In this document: positions 44,861 through 64,000 of the stretch, piece by piece
How positions within the stretch are numbered: position 1 is the first letter of the stretch
How the letters are laid out: each line of letters starts with the position of its first letter
The notes under the pieces: generated by a model
Seen by the model: only the letters and a program-made list of their open reading frames with translations
Database searches by the model: none
What the model was told of the DNA's origin: nothing
NCBI GenBank assembly: GCA_024449915.1
Contig: JAMZAV010003208.1
Span: forward strand, 1-64,000
DNA from: Sweltsa coloradensis
Taxonomy: Eukaryota > Arthropoda > Insecta > Plecoptera > Chloroperlidae
Direction: 5' to 3'
Length of the DNA stretch: 64,000 nt
Program-made: the position numbers and the translations under genes

Positions 44861-47800
44861 CACCTACGGGAGTGTTAATTGAGAAATTATTAACGAGAGA
44901 CAAATCATTTCTATGATAAATTTTATTTTTAGCAGGTTTCTGTACTTCCCCGCAAATTTATTGAAAGTTAACATGTTTTGGGAGACGATACAAAAATATA
45001 TGCCACTTTTGAAGCCCGGAGCCAATGGACAGTCGGGAGATTCTGTGATGTGATTCTGTTCAATTAAGCCCTACTCTTTTTATTCGTACACGGTCCAACT
45101 TTATTCCAAAAATAATTAAAAATAGCAGAAATATTCCCGTGTGTTCGATTATACGGGCTGTGAGCCAATGTGGTGTTCCGGTCACTGGCGAGTGCAAAGG
45201 AAGTTTTGAGTGTGTTCTGTGTTGTCGATGTCGATAAAAGATAATCGTCGTGTTTTCTCTAAAAATTAATGAGTAAAACACAAACTTCTTCGGATTCTTT
45301 GTCATCACTCATCAACATTATAATAGGCCATTATGAATCGTAATCATGACGCAAGTCTGCGAGCTACGTAGACAAGACTTGAGAAGAGTTATCGAGTGTT
45401 GGTGGGGGGGGAGTCTGTATCGCCACCGGGCTGATTGTTCTCCGTGATTACACGGCGGGGGGGGGGGGGGGGGCTCAGGAAGCCACGACTCCTGCAAGAC
45501 ATGTGCAGGGAGAAATAAATAGTGAACTAATTAGATGATGCGAGTGGCGACGAGTTTAACGTAATGATAGTTTGTCTCTGTACCGAGTCAGCTCGGGGCG
45601 CTAGTACTTGTACTTTCCGTGACGCGGCTGCTGTGCTGGACCACAGAAGAAGACGGAAGATGACCTTGGCGAGGCTGTTGACCTGCTATTACGTCACGTT
45701 TAACTGTCGTCGTGTTGCCCCTTGTTCTCGGCGAGCCAGGCAACCCGCCGCACGCCAAGACTGTTGTACACATGGCCTTGTTTACCGTTGTGCTGTTGGC
45801 TCGGGCGACTTCCGCAATTTACCGAAATTAAGTCGTGTTTTGGGTCTTGGGTCACGGATCGATTAGACTCGTGAGTTGCACCTCGCTCAAGATGTTGGCG
45901 TCGTCTCGTCTTCATTGTTTATCTTTATCAGGACTCAAGATTATAGTCTCAACTCTCAACTCTCAATCAAGTCTTTATTTTTTACGGCCGAAGATGATTT
46001 CGACTGCGTTAACAATTTTCTTCTCAATAACATACCACAAATAAATCATTTTATATACAAGGTACACGTACACCCTTTCCTTGACACTGACACCCAAGTC
46101 ATGTATTGAGTGTTATGAAGTTTGATAACAATTACATTGCCAACATGTCCAGCAGACATTGTTTTCAGGTGACGATAGCATAGCTATATATCGTGTGCAG
46201 TGTTATCATAGATCACTGTATCGTAAGTAGTGAGTAGTATATTTTATTGTTTTACGCAAATGCATTAATTGAAAAAAATGATGTTGGTATTTAAACTCAA
46301 CACTCTACGGTAGTTCTCATTCATTATTTTATTTTGATTCTAAAAAAGTAAGAATTGAATTAAAACTACTAAACCGATCGTCGGAAATCGGAATGCTTGA
46401 GATATTCCGTGACATGGTAGCACCAACCAACGATAGGAAGGAAAGGAAATGTGTTATCAGTTATCACATTTTGCACTAATCTTCCACAATTTCAAACGAA
46501 ATGCAGTCACGATACTGACTCTACTGTAGTGCCTTGGCCCTTATAGCCCTTTGACGGGCAGCTCAAAGTAGATGTTATTTCAATGTTCATGCGTTGATTC
46601 TGTCGATTTGACTGACCAGTGTTCCAGCAGAACAAGTGCGAACGACTGCGAGTGGTGTGGGACCCTTGTTATTTGTTATGCTCCTCACTCGATTGTTTCC
46701 ACACCGGAACCGAGAAGTTACTTAGCCTACGACCTACATAAAGGGCGCGGGAGCCTAGGAATAATAACCGGAACTGAACATAGACCACCGGAAACCATTG
46801 TCAAGAAAACAAAACAAGGACGTTCGCATTTAAATGTCTTATAATTATTATTACCGCCGGCATCGCTGTTATTGACCATGGCTTTCCGTCTACGGTGTCG
46901 AGTTGACCATCTTCAATGACAAAACGTCACGAGCGAAGATTATACCATGTCACGATGTATTTGAGTTTTAAATAATATATTCGTAATGGTTTCCCTTTCT
47001 TCGAGTTCGAAGGAATAAAGTTCGAGCCAAAAGGTGTGTGACGACACGTTTCTTTATTTACATATACCTACACCCAGTCTAAGAGTATCGTATCAGCCAG
47101 TGCAGCATAGGCGACGAAACTTGTTTTGTCGTTATGCTAATGAATTTGTGATTGTCTACACTTTTTTGTCAAGACTACATTTCTGGCTAGTATTCTCGTT
47201 TTTTTTTCTTGTGTAGTATCCAAACGCCGGCCTGATAGTCTGGTAATTAATATTCTTATTGATTATATGGGAAGTTTTCAAGGTTACGCAGCACGCTGCA
47301 ACACTTCCTCGTAGCAACGGAAGGTCAGCCGAATATCTGCGATCGCCAGCGGCAAAACAGAGGCGACCTTACAAGCAGCAGACCCGGAACTGAAGACTAA
47401 CTACGCCTACGATAGTGTTGCTTGTTGTGTTACAGTGTTACCACTCCACTTCGATACCTATTCAAGGAAGTGAACTATCAGCAGATTCCTTTCCTGCTTT
47501 TACAACGTTATTATTATTTCCTACCTTCTTCTTCTCCTCAAGTCACGTGCGATAATGCAATGTTCAATTGCTTTAGCTAAGTAGGAAGATTATTATCAGA
47601 CCTATTCTCGGTACACTCAAGGTCAAATGCTTCTTCAATAATCGATCAATTGAAATAACGACGTTTCTAACGGTTTACGATAAACTTCATAATTAGCTTT
47701 AGTTTCCGGGGTCCGTTGCTTTGCTTGTTCTAGGTTGCCGTTCTGGAAGTGGGAGAGCCACGTGAACGAGATTACAAAACTAATTGGGGCATTTAATTTC

Positions 47801-48400
47801 GTAAACAAATTGTAATTCCATTTTGAAGGATACGATTTTTATAACATCGGCTTGGCGGTAAAGTGCCAGCAGACGGCTACTTATTTACCGGTTATTGTAT
47901 AATCATTATATCGGGACTTAGATCCAGGAAGCTGCGGTTCGATTCCCGTCGTCGTCGTCATCGTCGTCGTCAACGATTATCGTGACTTGTTTTCCGGAGC
48001 TTTCAGTCATAAACTATTAGCAAGTCAGATTTAGTGCCTACTCACAACTCGTCATGCATAATACGATATTGATAAATGGTAAAGTGGGAAGTGGGATATT
48101 TTGACACAAAATAAATTTAAAATAGGCAATTTTCAAATAAAATTATAACAACTTAAAGAATGTGGATGGAAATGAGTTACTGCCAAATGCCAATCACAAT
48201 TTATAATCACGAAATTAAATGTTGTTAAAACTAGGTTCAAACGAATAACATTTATAATACGTACATACGAAGAAAAAAACATAACTACACAAATCCAATT
48301 AATAAAATTTCCAATAAATAGCTCAGTGAATTAAACGCCGAATACTAACAATGTGGTATAAACGGCTAAGAATGAAGTTTATTCACAATATTATCAAATT
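44861..48400. other. intergenic upstream of yan; nothing recognised
   Basis: Contains an 18-bp G run at about 45,456-45,473 and a GTC-rich short repeat at 47,945-47,970. No exon I can support. Could contain yan regulatory DNA or further first exons. Confidence 0.35.
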
Positions 48401-48863
48401 AACAATCAAATTGCGATTCTCCATGAATTGAAGGTGTTACGGGCTTTGTATTTGAAGCGATCCTGATGTGTAAGGTGTAAGGAATTCCTCAGCTTCATAA
48501 CTTGACGTGTGAAGTTCCTGCAGCAACATAGCATGACGTGTGAGGTTCCTGCAGCATCGTGAACCACCTGTCTGTCTCGTGTCATATTCGCTGTTCCAGA
48601 TGACAGATGACACAATCAAAACAATATGATCTCATCACCTCCAGTTCTGATGATGTTTATATTTTATAATGAACTGAACACACCATTCTTATAGTCACGT
48701 ACGGATAACATCATAACAAGGCATTAATCATCTCTAATTAGCTCGCAATAATTAGAATGCATGATTTCATTGTATTTCCTGTTGTAAAATTAAAAACCAA
48801 TCAGGTGGAATGTGATTTACGTCAACCAGAATTTGGGTTAGTGCCTTTGGTATTCGTCATAAC

Positions 48864-48871
48864 TGACGTCA
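48864..48871. promoter_or_regulatory. palindromic CRE (TGACGTCA) upstream of the yan initiator
   Basis: A full TGACGTCA lies at -64 to -57 from the inferred +1, a usual position for CREB/ATF/bZIP sites. A TGACGT half-site lies at 48912-48917, between it and the initiator. Binding is inferred from the sequence only. Confidence 0.35.
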
Positions 48872-48925
48872 TAATTGTGTCCAGATGATACTAAGCAACG
48901 TCGTGGTGTCTTGACGTCTCTCAAG

Positions 48926-48959
48926 TCAGTCTGCAGTCAGCTGTTCCAACGTTTAGTTG
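48926..48959 (+). promoter_or_regulatory. Inr + DPE core promoter for yan
   Basis: TCAGTC at 48926-48931 matches the arthropod initiator TCAKTY. With A48928 as +1, AGTTG at 48955-48959 sits exactly at +28 to +32 and matches the DPE consensus RGWYV. No TATA box is seen at -30, which fits a DPE promoter. A second TCAGT at 48969 lacks a DPE. Confidence 0.5.
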
Positions 48960-49068
48960 GTACTGTACTCAGTGTACTGTTTGTAGTTATTCGTACGCTC
49001 GTTAGGATTTATATTTTATAAGTGTTGTTTGGGTACTGATTTCAATAGGCCTACTCGTGGATTAAAAG
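48928..49068 (+). other. aop (yan): inferred non-coding first exon of yan (5' UTR)
   Basis: This exon is inferred, not proven. The + strand has a TCAGTC initiator (A+1 at 48928) and, 141 nt later, a good donor AAAAG|GTAAGG. The next acceptor, TTTCTGTTCCAG at 49517-49528, precedes the coding exon and would leave a 460-bp intron. It contains no long open frame. Other upstream first exons, as in fly yan, remain possible. Confidence 0.4.
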
Positions 49069-49528
49069 GTAAGGTACTGAAAATGTCAACGGTTTTCATA
49101 TAAGGTCTACGTCAAACCAAGAAGTCCACCGCTAATATGAAAACTTGAAGAAAGTCAGCGTACTTTTGCTCAGGCCATAAATGTAAATCATTATTTTATA
49201 TTCAGTGCAGAGCGCTCTCCTTGCACCCTACTCACTGATCGGCCGTTTCATTGAGAAGGGGGACAATTACAATAACTAATTTGTTGAGAAGACCTTTTAA
49301 GAAGAGATCGGGAAATTGAATTGGAGAATTGGTTAGGTTGGAATTTCTTTTGAGTCTTCTTGATGTGACGAAGTATAATCGATTGAATTTAAACAGTTTT
49401 TGATAATTGACAATAATTCTGCTCCTAAATTATTGTGTATTGTTCTATACAGTTACTTTTTAAAACAAAAAAGGTTTAAATCATGCTAGATTGCGTACTA
49501 ATCCTCGATGTTTTGTTTCTGTTCCAGG

Positions 49529-49577
49529 TTGTTAGTGGAGACTTGTTTGCTCAGCCCTGTCGTCTCATCGAAGTGGT
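49529..49577 (+). other. aop (yan): 5' UTR part of the first coding exon
   Basis: This stretch lies between the acceptor at 49527-49528 and the start ATG. It contains TAG at 49533-49535 in frame with the ATG, so translation cannot extend upstream in this exon. Confidence 0.55.
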
Positions 49578-59260
<9,683 letters not shown>

Positions 59261-60450
59261 TTTGCTGCGTCAAGAGAAAGATTTAATTATTTTATAAGCT
59301 TTAAGTAGGTTTTGAGTTTTGACAACGCGCAGTCATGGAGGAAATGTGACTGAATGATTTGTGATGAATCAATATTATATAAAAGTTATTCATTTGTATC
59401 AAATTCAGAGATAACACGATTGAGTTTTATTTTCCTTTATGTTTGAAAGAACAAATTGACACCCAAATGATGCCTGTGTATGAATATACATATAGCCAAG
59501 GGTAATTTTAAATCAACAAGGCATCTTTTTGGGCCTTATGACAGAATAAGAAATTGTGCCAATTATGTCTCAGTTATATATACCTAATGAGATAGTGATA
59601 TTGATTGTGGTAAAATGAATACTCTTTCTTTATGTAAAAACTTCAGCAGTTCTCGGGTATCAACAGTGCAACTGACGGACCATATGGATGACGGAAGTAC
59701 ATCCATACCACTGACTCATCGAAAGTTTGTTGTGAGATTATTTTCGTAATTATTATAAAATAATAGTACTGACAACGATTCAGTGCTGATAATGGTGCTA
59801 CACGAACTACACACTTACTTTGTAGGTGGTAACTACGTACTAAAATAGGCCTAGTAATGTTTTAGGCATTACAGTATCCCTACGGCAAGACAACTCAAAT
59901 TTGAGGGTACTGCTATTGGCAGCTGCAAGCAAGTAGTAGTTGACCAAGAAATGCAAGGGTTCCCAGTGCCCCACATGGTGGAAAATCATAGCTGCATGCT
60001 GTACCTACTTTTATTAACACATATGTCAGTCTGTGAAGCTGTATCTTGTGACACGGTTTATTTATTTCATTGGTTCTCAGTGAACAGCCATACAACGTAG
60101 GGTTAAAACCATTCCACCCCCAAGTGAGGTGTCTCAGGAAGTATTTCCTAATTTGGCTAATGATTTTGAAATTTTTGGGTGTATTGGTGATTTTCTTTGG
60201 GTTTTGGGGGGTTACATTGCTTTATTCAATTAACATTCAGGTAAAAATACGACGAACTATCTTATTTAAATTCACTCTGTGATCATCTTACTGTAATACT
60301 TGATGCAAATATAGCCTCTTTATTTTGCAATTAGGTACATACTGTAGTGTACATATATTGGACTGGTAACTAAATGACTAGAAAACTTTCTAGGGTAATT
60401 AATTAAGTAGTAAAGCTTTGTAAATAAAGTTAAGAAATCTATTATATAAT
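59261..60450 (+). other. aop (yan): yan 3' UTR (probable)
   Basis: AT-rich, no long open frame, and several ATTTA-like stretches. It runs from the TGA to an AATAAA at 60423-60428 followed by GT-rich sequence. A longer form could use AATAAA at 60880-60885. No exact TCTTCC (core match to the miR-7 seed, a known regulator of fly yan) was found between 59,261 and 60,120. Confidence 0.5.
60423..60428 (+). terminator. candidate polyadenylation signal AATAAA for yan
   Basis: AATAAA followed 40-80 bp later by T/G-rich sequence. It is the first canonical hexamer I see past the stop codon. Confidence 0.45.
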
Positions 60451-60879
60451 ATGTAGTTAGCTTTGGTTTATGTAATGTTTTGTTGCAAGGGTGTTTACTG
60501 TTTACTAGTAGCTAGCTTTTGATGAAGTGTACAGCCATTTTAATGGAATAATCTTAAGTCATTTAAGTTCTTTTGTGGATTCATCTTCTATAAATTGATT
60601 TTATAAAAATAAGAACAACGTAAAAGTATATGCCCAAACAAGTTGTACAATTGACCTCATACTGCTTTGCAACTAACAATTTGTGGAATATTGGGAGTTA
60701 TTGGGCAGCTTGAGCGAAAAAAGTGCACACGTACTCACAATCAAAAAACGAGAAAATGTGACATCTTATAATAATTACTGTATTTATGAAAACCAGACAA
60801 TGATATAAAAAGATCTCATGTTTGTGAAAATGATGTACAAAGGGTTTATTTAGAAACAATTATTTCTGTATAAGCTGTT

Positions 60880-60885
60880 AATAAA
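60880..60885 (+). terminator. alternative distal polyadenylation signal AATAAA
   Basis: A second AATAAA, which would extend the 3' UTR by about 450 bp. It has less obvious downstream GU-rich sequence than the proximal site. Confidence 0.25.
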
Positions 60886-61129
60886 AAATACAGCTTTTAA
60901 AAATGACAGTACATAAACAGTACTATTATTATTAACCACCCAACTTTTGATGTACCGTTATTGGATGTTAGGACTTCCTCCTCTAGTAAGGCCTACATAT
61001 TACTTTAGTATTCTTTATTAATTTAAAGCACCACTATGTTTATGTTTGTTTGACAATATCCTGCATGTTTCTTTAATGTGTTTTTAAATTTGTGGCTCCA
61101 CATCAACTTTTCATTGCATCACTAATTCA

Positions 61130-61155
61130 AGTTCAAGTTTTTATTCATCCATATG
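61130..61155 (-). repeat. possible CR1/L2-type LINE 3' end, minus
   Basis: ATTCAAGTTCAAGTTTTTAT reads on the minus strand as an A-rich end followed by CTTGAA repeats. Confidence 0.35.
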
Positions 61156-61739
61156 ATCTTTACTAAGTAATTATACACATGGATTTTGCCAAGACAAATG
61201 TAAGTGTAATTCCAATTGTATCTAGTACTAAATTATTATATTACTGTAGAAGCACTATCTCCATCTTCTTCTCTCCTGCCTCCACTAAGCATTCCATTAT
61301 ACTCCTTGCTGTTCCACATTTATTCTCTCACTATCCTGCCATTGTTGTTCTGGTCTGCCCCTTGCTCTCCTAACTGAAATTTCCAATTCCATCATTGTTC
61401 TGGCAAACTTTCTCTTTATACATCTTTTAGAAAATTCCAAACCACTCCATTAAATTCCTTATGTCTATACTTGATCTCTAATATCTTTATACTGTATACG
61501 GTCTTATCTCACAGATTTTTAGTTAAATGTGGTTTAGATCTGTCTACTTCTAATGCTCACAATGCCGTCATGTCCTTATACAATTTAACTTTGTCTATGA
61601 ATGAGATATAATCAACAAATCGTTGTTTCCCAAAGGGCACTCTCATAAACACCCATTATACTTAAAACTTCAAACAGGCACATACCCATCATTCTGCAAT
61701 CCTTTAGACAATTTTTCATAATGTTATAGTGGTCCCAAC

Positions 61740-62187
61740 TAGTGATGACATCAAGTCCAAAAAGTCCGAACCGGTTCCTCCGCCCCGGAACCGGTTTGGA
61801 ACCGGTTCTAAAAAAAAACGGGAAAAAACAAATTAAAAAAAAAGCAGTTACAATTTACAATCAGCAGGTCAAAAAGTGCCCTTAAAAAGCATTCTTCAAA
61901 GTTCAAACAATGCGTGCGTCCTTGAACAACCCATAGCCTATTGTGCAATCTGGAGTGGGATGGGCCTAGCATAACTGAATAACTTCACAATCTGTGAGAA
62001 AAGAAGGTGCTGTTACGTAGTTACGTACAAAAAAGAAATAAAAAATTCGAATTTAAATTATCAATTACTTATTACAAACTTTTAGCATCACTTTGTAAAA
62101 AAAAATATATATAAAAAAAGTTTTTTTTTGGGGTGTAACCGGTTTGAAAAGTTGGAACCGGTTTCCGGGTACCCGATGTCATCACTA
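61740..62187. mobile_element. hAT-type MITE with perfect 8-bp target duplication
   Basis: TAGTGATGACATC at the left and GATGTCATCACTA at the right, with GTCCCAAC duplicated at 61732-61739 and 62188-62195. GGAACCGGTT is repeated just inside both ends. No transposase. Confidence 0.92.
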
Positions 62188-62260
62188 GTCCCAACAAAAG
62201 AATGCAGGGGTGGCTCAAAATTGTTTTACCATCATAACAACTTTGTCAATTCTATTCACG

Positions 62261-62898
62261 CTATAGTACGTTTACTTGCGAGTTGGACACATTGTTTTCT
62301 TCGAGAGCGGAGTTCTTTTGTATGTCAGCTAATTAAATTCTATACAATTTAAGATTCCAAGAAGCATCACGCCCGATGATTGAAATTAGGATTAGACTAG
62401 AATGCCATAAAAATATTTAAATAATAAAGTTATGAATAAGTTAATGCAACACAATCATTAACTCTTGAAATCATTATTAAAATCAAAATCAAATGCTATT
62501 ACAAAAATGTATGATTTTTTGTAAGATTTATCCACTTTGAATGGAAAAAAATTTAATCATTATTTTGTATCATGACAAAATACTTAAAAACCGTAAACGA
62601 TGTCCAATTTTTTCCATTCAAAGTGGATAAAACTTACAAAAAAATCATACATTTTTGTAATAGCATTTGATTTTGATTTTAATAATGATTTCAAGAGTTA
62701 ATGATTGTGTTGGATAAACTTATTTATTACTTTATTAATTAAATATTTTTATGACATTCTAGTCTAATCCTATTTTCAATCATCGGGCGTGATGCTCCTT
62801 GGAATCTGAAATTGTATAGAATTCAATTAGCTGACATACAAAAGAACTCCACTTTTGAATAGAACAATGTGTTCTACTCGCAAGTAAACGTACTATAG
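62261..62898. mobile_element. giant palindrome, about 295-bp arms
   Basis: CTATAGTACGTTTACTTGCG at 62261 is inverted at 62879-62898, and complementarity continues inward, for example CATTCAAAGTGGATAAA near 62,618 against its complement near 62,530. The centre is a 45-bp AT-rich loop at about 62,556-62,601. Confidence 0.88.
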
Positions 62899-63649
62899 CT
62901 CAGCATGGATCTTGCACATGGACAAACTCTGTGATCTAGCACAGATAATTTTAGCTTGTGTTGGTGAAAGATATTTCTCTTTCGTACACAAAGGCGACAT
63001 TCCATTTACCGCGTATTCATTGTACCCCCACCACTATCAAGCATCTGCTTTCTTTCGTTGGAGCAAGTATAATGCCTCACACAACTGAAAATCAATGACA
63101 TGGACAACTGCTGCAATCTCAAAACACATAGAGCTTCATCTACAGTAGCATACTTTTCAATGTCTTAAAATATAATTCTGGACAGAGTAGCAATGGTATT
63201 GCACTTACCCTGTTAGTGAACTGCATGATTGATGAATGAATGAAATTTGAATGAAATTTTCAAAATATAATACTAATACAGAGTATATCGATAGTCATAA
63301 AGGTGGTGAGTGTATTTACTAACAATAATAATTGCTAAAATTGTGCGAGAAAAGATTATTTTTATTGTTGTTTTATACTTTTAGTACATCTGAACAAAGA
63401 ATACTACAGGTCTAGCACTAGCTTGAATGAATTGAAAAGGTTCCCCTATGGGGATAGTGGGACAGGAAAGGATTTTGGAAGTTCCTGAGAAGTGTATTGA
63501 GAACCTATCAAGGGGGAGGTATGTTTTAGTGCAAAAACTGTCCGGGAGCAGGCGCGTATGAAGGGTGGGGTGACCCCGCGGGTGACCCCTCCACTTCAGA
63601 AATCCTACAGCTTCAAACTGAAAAACTAGTTGCAGTCAGTATACCTAGC

Positions 63650-63830
63650 CAGTGTTGTAAAGTAACTGAGTAAAGTAATTGAGTAGAAGTAATTAGGTAT
63701 GTAGTTACTTTTTGAGTAAATGAGTTACTACTTAAATTACTTTTATTTTTGTAACTGTAACTGAATTACTTTTATAAGTACTTCTACTCAGTTTTCAATT
63801 ACTTTTTACAGTTACTTTTCTCAACCATGT
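63650..63830 (+). repeat. hAT-like left end with AGTAACT/AAGTAATT repeats
   Basis: CCAGTGTTGTAAAGTAACTG followed by repeated GTAACT/AGTTACT, a style of hAT end common in animals. No right end within the window. Confidence 0.4.
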
Positions 63831-64000
63831 TCATACAGAAATATAAAATTATATCACAACTCTCAACCTCAAACAGGTAAAAAATATCTTTTTTATTTAG
63901 AACGTGTGTAATGATGGAACAATAGTTTTCCGCTGATTCCGCTTGAGCCCATCTGCGTGGTACCTCCGCACGGATTAATTTAAGTTGAAATTCATGGTGG

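Noticed and set aside
59261..60120. miR-7 target sites in the yan 3' UTR
   Set aside because: miR-7 controls fly yan, but no TCTTCC seed match was found by eye in this stretch.

Overview
The window is eukaryotic nuclear DNA from an invertebrate, most likely an arthropod. It is AT-rich, dense in small transposons, microsatellites and long G/C runs, and carries an interstitial block of TTAGG, the arthropod telomere pentamer. The one gene I can reconstruct is a Yan/Aop (ETV6/TEL-class) ETS repressor whose exons align closely with what is known of insect Yan. Its inferred promoter has an Inr plus a correctly spaced DPE, an arrangement typical of arthropods. I cannot name the species.

Layout. 1-48,400 holds no gene I can support. 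It is intergenic DNA filled with repeats: an inverted repeat enclosing the TTAGG block (2.7-3.5 kb), hAT-type elements with 8-bp target duplications (3.7-4.5, 13.7-14.3 and 14.5-14.8 kb), and a 3.4-kb DNA transposon with long inverted ends built of about 300-bp tandem units and a broken ORF inside (9.85-13.2 kb). It also holds hairpin MITEs (18.1-19.1 and 26.9 kb), two opposed copies of a CTGCCTAA repeat (20.5 and 23.9-24.1 kb), tRNA-headed SINE copies, and a tRNA-Asp-like sequence between inverted arms (44.7 kb). Six copies of one element family look like Helentron/DINE-1 elements: an asymmetric 13-bp inverted repeat and a 3' hairpin ending in CTAG. Three of these copies lie inside yan introns.

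48,860-60,430 is the yan gene on the + strand. It has a palindromic CRE, Inr and DPE, an inferred non-coding first exon, then six coding exons giving 471 residues. In order the protein has an N-terminal segment, a SAM/Pointed domain, a Ser/Thr-Pro-rich linker, an ETS domain, and a C-terminal tail with a SUMO consensus and two PTDLS CtBP-type motifs. 60.4-64 kb is downstream DNA with a hAT element that has a perfect 8-bp target duplication and a palindrome of nearly 640 bp.

Yan works in receptor tyrosine kinase signalling: it polymerises through its SAM domain, represses ETS targets, and is switched off by MAPK phosphorylation. The motifs needed for each of these steps are visible in the predicted protein. 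Everything else in the window is mobile or simple-sequence DNA. Positions were worked out by eye, so repeat edges may be off by a few bases.
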